A stretch of 64,000 nt of DNA from Actinostola sp. cb2023 (Eukaryota; Cnidaria; Anthozoa; Actiniaria; Actinostolidae): the NCBI GenBank assembly GCA_033675265.1, contig JAUJYZ010000850.1:179501-243500 (forward strand), written 5' to 3'. A model generated the notes under the pieces. The model saw only the letters and a program-made list of their open reading frames with translations. It was not told the DNA's origin and did no database searches. The position numbers were made by a program, and so were the translations under genes. Positions 43,295 to 52,394 of this stretch are shown in pieces (position 1 is the first letter of the stretch; every line of letters begins with the position of its first letter).

Positions 43295-44323
43295 CTTCGC
43301 CGAGGACAGCCTCAAGTAAAGCTGTGATAATGTTAGTTCAAAATAGAGAATCTCAATGCAGGTGGGTCGTTTTGATGGTCATTGTCACGCCAAGTAGCCA
43401 TCGCTTATTTGCTCTCCTGTTGCTTGTCCCATTTCAATAAAGTGTTCACCTTGAAATGAATTCAACAATATTGAAGTGTTACGGATTTCATCTTTCCTCA
43501 CGCAGCAGCACATCTTTGTGTAGGGATATTTTTGGAGATGAATCTACTTTTGTACTCTCTGTGTTGTTTGCCTTGGCCATCGGTGCGCTGCCGCATTACT
43601 TCAAGCTGTTACGCAAAGAAACTATTATACCAGATTAAAGTTGGTGTTTGAGTTAATTGCTCTATGGCAACATACAAACAACAGTTCATGATTGGATCGG
43701 ATGAATTCTAAAATGTTTGATCGACTATAGAGTTGATATGTTGTCGTAATTTCGATATAATATGGCAATACAAATTGTTTTTCAGCACTGAAATGGCTTC
43801 CTTGGTTCTTTGATGTGATTGGCTAGCAGATGACATGTCTGTTTTGTGATTGGCGGAACCCAATATAATGCAATTACAGCCGGAATAATTAGCTTCAGAT
43901 TAGACCAATTAGATTTCTGGCAATACCAGTTTTTTTCGCAGTAGCCGAAAAAAGATGAGAATAAAATAAAAATAGGCGAAAAATCCTGAGTAGTTTTCGT
44001 CCATTTCATGCTATTTTTCTAACTCCAAATCCGTCAGAATTATTCGAACTCGTACAGATGGAGTTGCAGTTTCTTCCAGGGTACACATTTTGAGGATTTT
44101 AAAACTGTAAAATCGGGAACCTGGGAATCTTAAGATGGACTGCACCGATGTCAAACTGGACGATGGAATGAACCTGTTATTGTTTCACTATACAGTTAAC
44201 AAGGTTGTCAGACAACTAAAGGAGATGTAAGGAAGAAAAGTCCATTGTAGCACAGACTAGTCTTGTCATTAAAACTTCTAAAGTCAGCCTTACATTTTCA
44301 GACGTTCTTCCTTCCTCGGTCCA

Positions 44324-44755
44324 TTAGTGATAGCATAGAAGATTGCGTAACATATGACGACACGCCTGCCGAATATCTGTAAACCTTATCAGATAAATGA
44401 CTGGGTTTACACTGGAATTAAGTGCAAAGACGATTATAGTAACATGTGTAAAGATCCCTTGAGTGAAGGAGCTCATATACTTTGCCACCAAAAGACTACA
44501 CAAAAGTGGAAACTGGCAGAGAACGAGACATCCCAATATGCCCACCATCGTCTTCAAGGTTTTCCTGTATTTCACAACATCAAAGTTCCCCTGTGATGGG
44601 TTGGGTTGTTGGGCGTGAACTTGAGATGTGTATCGATGAAGAGTTATGAAGGACATGATGTAGAAAGTACAGGTTATGAGGAACGACATCAAACCCATTA
44701 TTCCTGAAATGATATCCCGATCTCTCAGCGCTAATTCTCGTCTAAAGTACATTGC
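44324..44755 (-). pseudogene. GPCR copy 2, 3' half (helices 5-7)
   Basis: Open to its stop at 44324-44326. Upstream the frame runs into the transposon's terminal repeats, so any longer frame there is artificial. It is close to copy 1 with substitutions mainly in helices 5-7. Confidence 0.93.
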
Positions 44756-45191
44756 TACGGTGGCCCATAGGGGACACGCTGCAAATAAGACAGGTTGCTG
44801 CAAATAAGACAGGTTGCTGCAAATAAGACGAGTTGCTGCAAATAAAAAACGAGTTGCTGCAAATAAGACGAGTTGCTGCAAATAAAAAACGAGTTGCTGC
44901 AAATAAAACGAGGTGCTGCAAATAAGACGAGTTGCTGCAAATAAGACGAGTTGCTGCAAATAAGACGAGTTGCTGCAAATAAAACGAGTCGCTGCAAATA
45001 AAACGAGTTGCTGCAAATAAGGACATAAAACACTGCGCGCGCAGGGTGCGAGTGAAGACTGGGTTCGACGAATGCTTGGTAGCCTAGCCATCCACTTTTC
45101 CTCTATGTTTTGTACTGGATGTGGAGGAAATATTACTCTCTTAGATGCAAACTTTTGTCCTTCCTGTGGGACACAAGTCAACAAAGATGAC
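44756..45191 (+). repeat. Left terminal inverted repeat with 13 copies of a 19-bp unit
   Basis: Holds 13 copies of GCTGCAAATAAGACGAGTT or close variants (about 44779-45020). Some are lengthened by two bases. It then runs through GGACATAAAACACTGCGCG into the transposase start. It pairs with 49560-49968. Confidence 0.92.
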
Positions 45192-45471
45192 AAAGATATT
45201 ACTGTGTTTATTAAGATGTACTTTCACCGCGGATATCGCTACAAAGATATTGTTAGTTTACTGAACAAACATCATGGTGTAACTCACTAACTGGATCGCA
45301 ACGCTCTCTCCCGTCAGTTAGAACATCATATATGCATATTCCTCGTAGCGTGGTTCAAACGCTATTAAATGAAAGAAATCGATCCAAATGGAGTAGAAGA
45401 GAAGGCAAAGAGATGGCTTAGACGAAGGAACTGTGTTTCAAGTGGACTTAATTTTTGCTGGCATATTGATG

Positions 45472-46138
45472 GTGAGTTGTAGTAGCCAGTAGTTGCGCAG
45501 ACAGTATCTTTCATGATTGATTACAGTAAAAATAATAAAAAAATATAAGCTTAATACATTAATGTAAAGTTATACACCTTGTGGATAATCAATAAATTGC
45601 CATGTAGTAATGCACCAGTCAAGTGAAACCCCCTGAGTTTGGGTTGAGTTGACGCCACTGTTACCTTTAAAGATTCATAAAAATATATACATGTAGTATT
45701 ATTAGTACTTCCCTCTGGAATATTGAGAAAATATGTTAACTAGTGAATAAGACCCTTCAAGATTATTTCAGTGAAGTTTCAGCTCAATCAAATTTTGAAC
45801 AATTTACATCCTATACATATATATAGTCCCCCTTCAAGTTTGTCAGACCTGACAGAAGGGGGGGGGCGGGGGGGGGGGGGGGGTACTTGACCCATGTTTG
45901 GGTATAGGGGTCTAGGACAACATTATTTTAGGACCCTGTTTAGGACAAAGTACAAATACACACTATATTTTACATAATTTTAACACGTTGGCAAACGTCT
46001 TGGATCTCGGATGGCTAAATACTGGATAAAACCATACTTAATGACGACAATCGTGCATCATACCCTGTTTAGGACAGACTCACATAAAATTATATACCCT
46101 GTTCAGGACAGAGAGGCCATATGGAAACATACTGTTAT
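45472..46138. other. Transposase intron, left part
   Basis: Holds a guanine run at about 45858-45882 that is nearly pure, and repeated CCCTGTTTAGGACA/CCTGTTCAGGACA words at 45900-46110. No coding sequence. Confidence 0.6.
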
Positions 46139-46341
46139 GTATACACCTATTTCAACTAACGTTGTCGCATTCAAAGCAACAAGCGTCAAGCCAAGACCGA
46201 AGTGAATGCTGGTTTTGTGCTGGCAAATTATTGAAATCAGACGTATTTTCTATGTAATACCATGATCACCTCGGTTTTCATTGTTCCACGAGGGACATTT
46301 AATATCGAACATCCCTCGCGAAAGCTCTAAGTCAAGCATCG

Positions 46342-46521
46342 CTCATGCATAGTAATGAGGGAAATTTAGACTAAATCTCCCTCATGAATACAATCATGAG
46401 GGAAATTTAGACTAAATCTCCCTCATGAATATAATCATGAGGGAAATTTAGACTAAATGTCCCTCATGATTATATTCATGAGGGACATTTAGACTAAATA
46501 TCCCTCATTACTATGCATGAG
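46342..46521. repeat. 180-bp palindrome built of smaller palindromes
   Basis: The arms CTCATGCATAGTAATGAGGG and their complement enclose repeated CCCTCATGAATATAATCATG hairpins and AAATTTAGACTAAAT spacers. Confidence 0.9.
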
Positions 46522-47117
46522 GATGCAAGTCAGTCCCTCATATACACCAGGTGTACACACAATCATTGGGACCCAAGAGCAAACCGATTAGTACTTATTA
46601 TAATCGCTCCTCTACTTATGATGACTCGAGCATTCAAGACGTGTGGGATGTGTGAAGCTCAAAATAGAGTGGTATTTTGATATCCACAACATCGTTAACG
46701 CATGCGCAATAGAAGGAAATGCACAAAAGTCAAAAGGATATTTTATTAGACCTATTTCTGTTATTTGTTCACACAATGAAATATTATATTAGTTGGCACT
46801 TTCCTCTTTTTCTGTATGTGCTTTTTAGTGTTTTGAGGAACCGTATTCTCCCTTACTTGCTCCACTTCGTCATCTCTCATAAAAGTAAACCGACCTTCCG
46901 CCATTTCTGATCTGTTTACCTTCAGGTACTCTTTACTATAACTAATTTATACTCTTTTATTGTGTAAATGAAATAAGGATGTGCAACATGAAGCATTCCC
47001 CAGAGTACAGTCTAATCAAGACTCTTTCACAAAACACTATAATATATTCTCCTTTGCGCCGGTTAACTCAAGCCTGTATTTTTGTCCATTTCCTCGGTGA
47101 TCATAGTATTACAAACT

Positions 47118-47271
47118 AATACCATGGCATCTTCGGGATATTAGTGATTAAATGTCCCTCAGCCTCGGGAAGTTTAGTAAAAGTCCCTCGCCCGGAGGCT
47201 CAGGACTTCCACTAAACTTCCCTCGGCTTCAGGGACATTTAATCACTAATATCCCTCAGTGCCATGGTATT
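47118..47271. repeat. 154-bp palindrome in the nested element
   Basis: AATACCATGGCATCTTCGGG and its near complement enclose TTAGTGATTAAATGTCCCT and its complement, with a GC-richer centre around GAGGCTCAGG. Confidence 0.88.
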
Positions 47272-48234
47272 ACTTATAAGAACGAAGTGTGATATGCAAA
47301 CAAACATGTGAAAATGTTCACATTTTGTAATTAGTCCTCATAGAAACAATTGTGATTTAAATAATTGTCAGCGGCATAACCAGCATTCACTTTGGTCTTG
47401 GCTTGACGCTTGTTGCTTTGAACGCGACAACGTTATTTGAAATAGGTGTATACGTATTAAGATTGGAATTGTAACCATGATTTTTATGTATCAAATTTGA
47501 CAATATTTATATATTATAATTTTTAGTATTTTTTATAGTAAAACTTATTTAGTTTTTTTAAGAACTCATTTATGATGATGATATAAACTGTGTTTTCTTC
47601 TTTAGGTTACAATAAGCTAAAACCTTATGGCTTCCCTATTCACGGATGCATTTGTGGATATAGCAGAAGAATACTTTGGTTGGAGCTTGTAAAATCCAAC
47701 AACAATCCCAAGATAACAGCTACACTGTATTTGGATAATGTTCAAAATTGTGGCGGATGCCCAAGAATAGTCCGATCTGATTATAGGACAGAAAATGTTG
47801 TGCAACTTTCAGAAGAAGTTGATCTAACTGGTGGATTGACCTTTTTAAGGATATGGTTCTGTCAGGTGTGCTAGAGCTTGGAAATGAATTTCACATTTCA
47901 CTTTTCAAAGATTATTCAAAATGAACTCGACAAGGTCAGAGATCACTGGAACAGTCACTACATATGGCAGTCAAGGCATGATACAGTGAGTGCAGTGGAG
48001 TTCCAAATATTTTATATTTTTTACCAGAACAATTAGGTTCTATGGATTGTACTATCCCAGTATCAAGATAAAATAAAGGAAGTTGAAGGAGATTGTCAGA
48101 TTGATGTAGAGGATGATATGCATCATGAATATTTTGAACACATATTAGAAAGTACATGTAGTAGGTGGAACATGGCAGTTGATGAAGGAGATGCATTTGA
48201 CCTTTTTCAAAGATTTAACCTATTACAAATTTGA

Positions 48235-49555
48235 ACATTTTAATATTGAATTTTGATACAAATTTACATCATATGTAAGACAAGCAAAATGAAATACTTG
48301 TCTTTGCCCAGAGCAATTTGTGTAATTATTTCCACTAATTAGTACTAAATATATAGCAGCAATTAAACAATAGAAAACAATAGAGTGCAGACAAAAAAAC
48401 CTGACAGATTTGACTAACTAAATAGCACTATAAATGGTGTAAAGTTATTATTTGTCTTCTATTGTTTAGTGCCATTTAGCACTGATTGTTTACTACTTTT
48501 TCATGCCTTTGTTGTCTGCACTCTAGAAATGTCACTATTTAGTAATAGTGCTAATAATTTGGTATGCCTCAAAAATTCCAATTCATAAATAATAATATTG
48601 GATTTCTATTGTAAATTATGTAAATTGGTAATCAATAAAAACCTATTCATACTTCATGAATATTCATTATCCCGTGCGATGATGTAATAAGCAGTATATA
48701 AGGTAGAATTAATTATGCAAATGTGTCAGTTCACCAAGATTGAGATGGCGAGTGGAAGTCGACCCACCCAACCCACCCTCTTGTTGACAAAATTAGCACT
48801 TATGTGCCCTTTGTCGTATTGCTCGACAGGGAGTCTCATCCCATACCTTAATGCTAATGAGTCAGCGGGAGGGATAATGTACTATTGTGTTGATTTTGCC
48901 ATGCAAACAGGAACAAAGAATGTGTTCTTTATAAAACATTTTTACAATATTCCAGTTAAACTGGAACTGGACAATAAAGCTGGTTCACAATAGCAATAAT
49001 TATATAAACTTATGTAGATGTTTTATGTTGTTATGCTTTAAAATATATTATGTCACTAATCCTGTTATGCCATTACGCTGTGATGTCCACAATGATAACA
49101 TAAAACCTAATGCAAAGGTGTATTTTGCATTTATGTCACCTAGTATGAACCAGGCTTAACTTATAATATTAAATAACTCTAGATCTTTAACAAAGTTATA
49201 TGTACATGCACAATGTACAACAAAATGTAAGTTACATCCTTCACTATATTTACAAAGTACCAAATCCCTGAAAATTATATTGTTAAGTTTGTCTCAGATT
49301 TCAAGAAATGTATTGTCTCATAGCTGACACATGGCGACACTTTAATAGGAAGACTGCTACCTCGTTGAATCTTTAAATCGCCATCTCTCGAGGCCATCAT
49401 TCCAACTTGTATGGTAACGTCTTGCACGATGATATCAACTAATCAAGTAAGCTTATTGATTTCTTGTTCTTGAACTTTGACGTTCTGTCAACTTCTTTTC
49501 GTTTCTTAAATTCAACGTAACTTGGGTGTTTCTGTGCTCCCAAAAGACTTTTATT
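48235..49555. other. Transposon 3' region
   Basis: Between the transposase relic and the right inverted repeat. It contains an imperfect inverted repeat at 48378-48527 (ATAGAGTGCAGACAA/TTGTCTGCACTCTA) related to the outer element at 51965-54668. A 92-codon frame at 48715-48993 shows no domain. Confidence 0.6.
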
Positions 49556-49559
49556 CGAA

Positions 49560-49968
49560 TCTTTGTTGACTTGTCCCACAGGAAGGACAAAAGTTTGCAT
49601 CTAAGAGAGTAATATTTCCTCCACATCCAGTACAAAACATAGAGGAAAAGTGGATGGCTAGGCTACCAAGCATTCGTCGAACCCAGTCTTCACTCGCACC
49701 CTGCGCGCGCAGTGTTTTATGTCCTTATTTGCAGCAACTCGTTTTATTTGCAGCGATTCGTTTTATTTGCAGCAACTCGTTTTATTTGCAGCAACTCGTC
49801 TTATTTGCAGCAACTCGTTTTATTTGCAGCAACTCGTTTTATTTGCAGCAACTTGTTTTATTTGCAGCAACTTGTTTTATTTGCAGCAACTCGTTTTTTA
49901 TTTGCAGCAACTCGTCTTATTTGCAGCAACTTGTCTTATTTGCAGCGTGTCCCCTATGGGCCACCGTA
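49560..49968 (-). repeat. Right terminal inverted repeat with 12 copies of the 19-bp unit
   Basis: Reverse complement of the left terminus: 12 copies of the repeat, the same GC-rich palindrome, and an antisense copy of the zinc-ribbon start of the transposase. Pairing ends at the sequence complementary to GTCAACAAAGAT. Confidence 0.92.
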
Positions 49969-50465
49969 CATTGCCACCAACAACAAGGCTAATAGTAAAA
50001 CCCACGTTGCCACAATCGATATCTGAACCCGTTTTTTCGTAACAATGACTCTATATTGGTGTCTTAATCGGAGAGCTAAATATCGGTCAATGCTGATATA
50101 TGCAGACATGATAAGTGGAAGGCCAGCAAGAGAGTATAAAGGCAGTTGAAAATTTTCCATGATTACGCAAAGGCTTTCAATATTCATCTGCAGGTAAAAT
50201 AAATCCATCACAATAAAGAAAGGATGATAGTACAAACCAACCAGAAGATCTGTGAACGCCAAACTTGTTATCAGTAAGTAAGATGGCGTTTGCAGGTTCT
50301 GTGATCTCAAGATGGTAACGATAGTCATTCCATTCCCAAGCGTCGCTGAAATTGCAAGAACGACGTTGAAGAAGATGCTGGCAATGAGAGGTTTGTGGAA
50401 CAATTCAATGTTGCAACAGTATCAGATATAAAAGGAAAATCCATACACTTTTCGTTGTGATTCAT
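49969..50465 (-). pseudogene. GPCR copy 2, 5' half (helices 1-4)
   Basis: Retains helix 1 GNGMTIV, helix 2 LAFTDLLVG and SIDRYLAL. A one-base deletion near 50415 puts the expected ATG at 50463-50465 out of frame with the body. It ends at the transposon's right terminus. Confidence 0.9.
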
Positions 50466-52394
50466 CTTCGCCGAGGACTGCCTCAAGTAAAGCTGTGATA
50501 ATGTTTGAAAACAGAGAATCTCAATGCAGCTGGGTCGTTTTCAGATGGTCATTGTCATGCCGGCAAGTAGCCTTCGCTTATCTGCTCACATTGTTGCTTG
50601 TCCCATTTCAATAAAGTGTTCACCTTGAAATGAATTCAACAATATTGAAGTGTTACGGATTTCATCTTTCCTCACGCAGCAGCACATCTTTGTGTAGAGA
50701 TTTTTTGGAGATGAATCTACTTTTGTACTCTCTATGTTGTTTGCCTTGGCCATCGGTGCGATGCCGCATTACTTCAAGCTGTTACGCAAAAAGCTGGTGT
50801 TTGAGTTAATTGCTCCATGGCAACATATAAACAACAGAACATGATTGGAGGAGATGAATTCTAAAATGTTTGATCGAGTAGAGTTGATATGTTGTCGTAA
50901 TTTCGATTCAACAAATGGAAATTGTCTTCCATTGTAAATGTTCAAAACTCAAGTAGCTCGTTGAATTCTACTTGAGTTTTGAACAATTTCTGGCGTCATC
51001 CGTTGTCGATAAGAGTACAGACAATGGGAAACCATGTTCGATTTGCTAAATGGCAATACAAATTGAATGTTCTTCAGCACTGAAATGGCTTCCTTGGTTC
51101 TTTGATGTGAATGGCTAGCAAATGAGACGTCTGTTTTGTGATTGGCTGAATCTAATATGACGCAATTGCAGTCGGAATAATTAGCATAAGTTTAAACCAA
51201 TCAGATTTCTGGAAATACCAGTGTTTAGTTAAATTGAATAAAATGCACAGTAAAACGGCAAACAACACAAATGTCTGGTTGGAAAATAAACCCAGTAGAG
51301 AAAACGATGAGAATAAAATAAAAACAGGCGAATAATCCCGAGTAGTTTTCGTCCATTTCAGACTATTTTTCTAACTCCAAATCCGTCAGAATTATTCGAA
51401 CTCGTACAGATGGAGTTGCAGTTTCTTTTAGGGTACTTTTTTTTTGGGATTTTCCACGTTTTATCAAATTGGAAAATCAGGAACCGGGCAATCATCAGAT
51501 GGACGTCTGGACCGATTTCAAACTGCTGGACGATGGAATGAACCGGTTATTATCCAGTTTGCGTGGTTACACATAAAAACTAGTGAAAAATAAAAGATAG
51601 AAAATTGGTGGATCCATGTTTTTTTATTTTTCAAAGAAAGATTCCAACATCCACTGAAGTCCGATTGTGTCCGCTTTACCACAGGAAACCCATCATATAA
51701 AGACGCAAATATCTTTTTATTTAGTATTTAGTAGCCTCAGAAGTAATGGTTGGGCTGCCTGTGGCAATATCCGCGCGCCGGCGATCAAGCCTCGGTTTGG
51801 TCCAAGCCTCGCTTTGGTGTTAGAAATCGCTCCCAGTCAAACTCTTCCTAACATAGCGCAAGTATGCCAGGTGGACAAACGCTGCAATCATATTGCCTGC
51901 CATATTGCGCAAAATGTTGCACTGTGTGACCGTTCTCTTGGAGTTACAAACGAACACGATAGGTAGAGTACAAACCATATGTCCGTGAAACAGTACTAAC
52001 TAATTAGTACTAAATAGCACTGATGAAACAATAGAAAACAATAGAGATAACACTATTTACAGGGTTCGTGCTGTGATATAAAATTAAAATTTCAGGAGTA
52101 TTCAAGGAGTATTCAAGGACTCCAAAATGATTTTTCAAGGAGTATTGCTAGGTGAGATATTATCGTTTACAGGGTCAGTTTTCACTGGTTACTGTTTGAC
52201 ATACCGTATTCACCGGTGTATAAGCCGCACTCGCAGATAGGCCACACCCCGAGTTTGGCAACACAAATTTTGGATTTTTTTTTGAATAAAATGAATAGAA
52301 ATCACACATTTTCAAAAAATGGAATCTTGAGAAACTCCCCAACTTGCTCCCAGTACTCCTGCTTTATTTTGAACAAGACGCTCAATGAGCGTTC

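Larger units (their letters stand above)
46139..47453. mobile_element. Nested inverted-repeat element inside the transposase intron
   Basis: About 70-bp inverted repeats: GTATACACCTATTTCAA at 46139 and its complement ending at 47453, continuing through the complementary GAACGCGACAACG and AGCATTCACTT stretches. It contains two large palindromes and no convincing gene. I found no clear target duplication. Confidence 0.8.
45105..48234 (+). pseudogene. Broken transposase: zinc ribbon plus integrase (rve-like) core
   Basis: Exon 1 from the ATG at 45105 gives a zinc ribbon (MFCTGCGG...FCPSCGTQV) and a helix-turn-helix-like part (YFHRGYRYKDIVSLLNKHHG), then an in-frame stop near 45288. A second coding block (about 45340-45471) needs at least one frame change, contains EIDPNGVEE and ends in WHIDG at a GTGAGT donor. 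The third block starts at 47606 after TTCTTTAG with GYNKLKPYGFPIHG and SRRILWLE and later RSDYRTEN, then degenerates through stops and shifts to about 48234. Remembered relatives have IDG where this copy has ICG. An internal segment between the helix-turn-helix and the second block appears deleted. No active enzyme is expected. Confidence 0.85.
44756..49968 (+). mobile_element. 5.2-kb DNA transposon, integrase-core (IS3EU-like) type
   Basis: Ends are exact inverted repeats starting TACGGTGGCCCATAGGGGAC, flanked by the direct repeat CATTGC (44750-44755 and 49969-49974). The inverted repeats are over 400 bp long: an outer 30 bp, an array of 19-bp repeats, a GC-rich CTGCGCGCGCAG palindrome, and unique sequence reaching into the first transposase exon. 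The transposase relic reads plus strand. The 6-bp target duplication, TA-starting ends and rve-type transposase fit what I recall of the eukaryotic IS3EU group; that label is inference. The element sits in the second GPCR copy. Confidence 0.88.
44324..50465 (-). pseudogene. GPCR copy 2, split by a transposon in helix 4
   Basis: A paralogue of the receptor at 42371-43294. The 5' half lies at 49969-50465 and the 3' half at 44324-44755; between them sits a complete 5.2-kb transposon. The halves meet in helix 4, after WVLLLALLLVAMY, with a 6-bp target duplication (CATTGC) at the two borders. The 3' half still encodes helices 5-7, including CQFP, NSSVNPVIY and the same C-terminus as copy 1. A single missing base near 50415 (TTGCAAC where copy 1 has TTGTCAAC) also shifts the frame near the N-terminus. 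Unlikely to make a receptor. Confidence 0.92.
41869..51565. repeat. Tandem segmental duplication holding the GPCR copies
   Basis: Three units share the same flanks. The motif GGAATAATTAGCATCAG and its near copies recur at about 41869, 43884 and 51175. The motif AGATGGAGTTGCAGTTTCTT or a one-base variant recurs at about 42089, 44057 and 51407. The 5' flank (CAGCAGCACATCTTTGTGTAG) recurs at about 42056, 43503 and 50677. Unit 1 is about 41869-43760, unit 2 about 43760-51050 including the transposon, and unit 3 a stub to about 51565 without the receptor. Confidence 0.85.

Noticed and set aside
44742..45193. Frames with repeated SYLQQLVLFAATR units fused to receptor sequence
   Set aside because: They read through the 19-bp terminal repeats of the transposon. 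Fusion with the receptor half is accidental, not a designed protein.
49654..50042. Plus-strand frames in the right terminal repeat
   Set aside because: Same repeat read antisense; no homology of its own.
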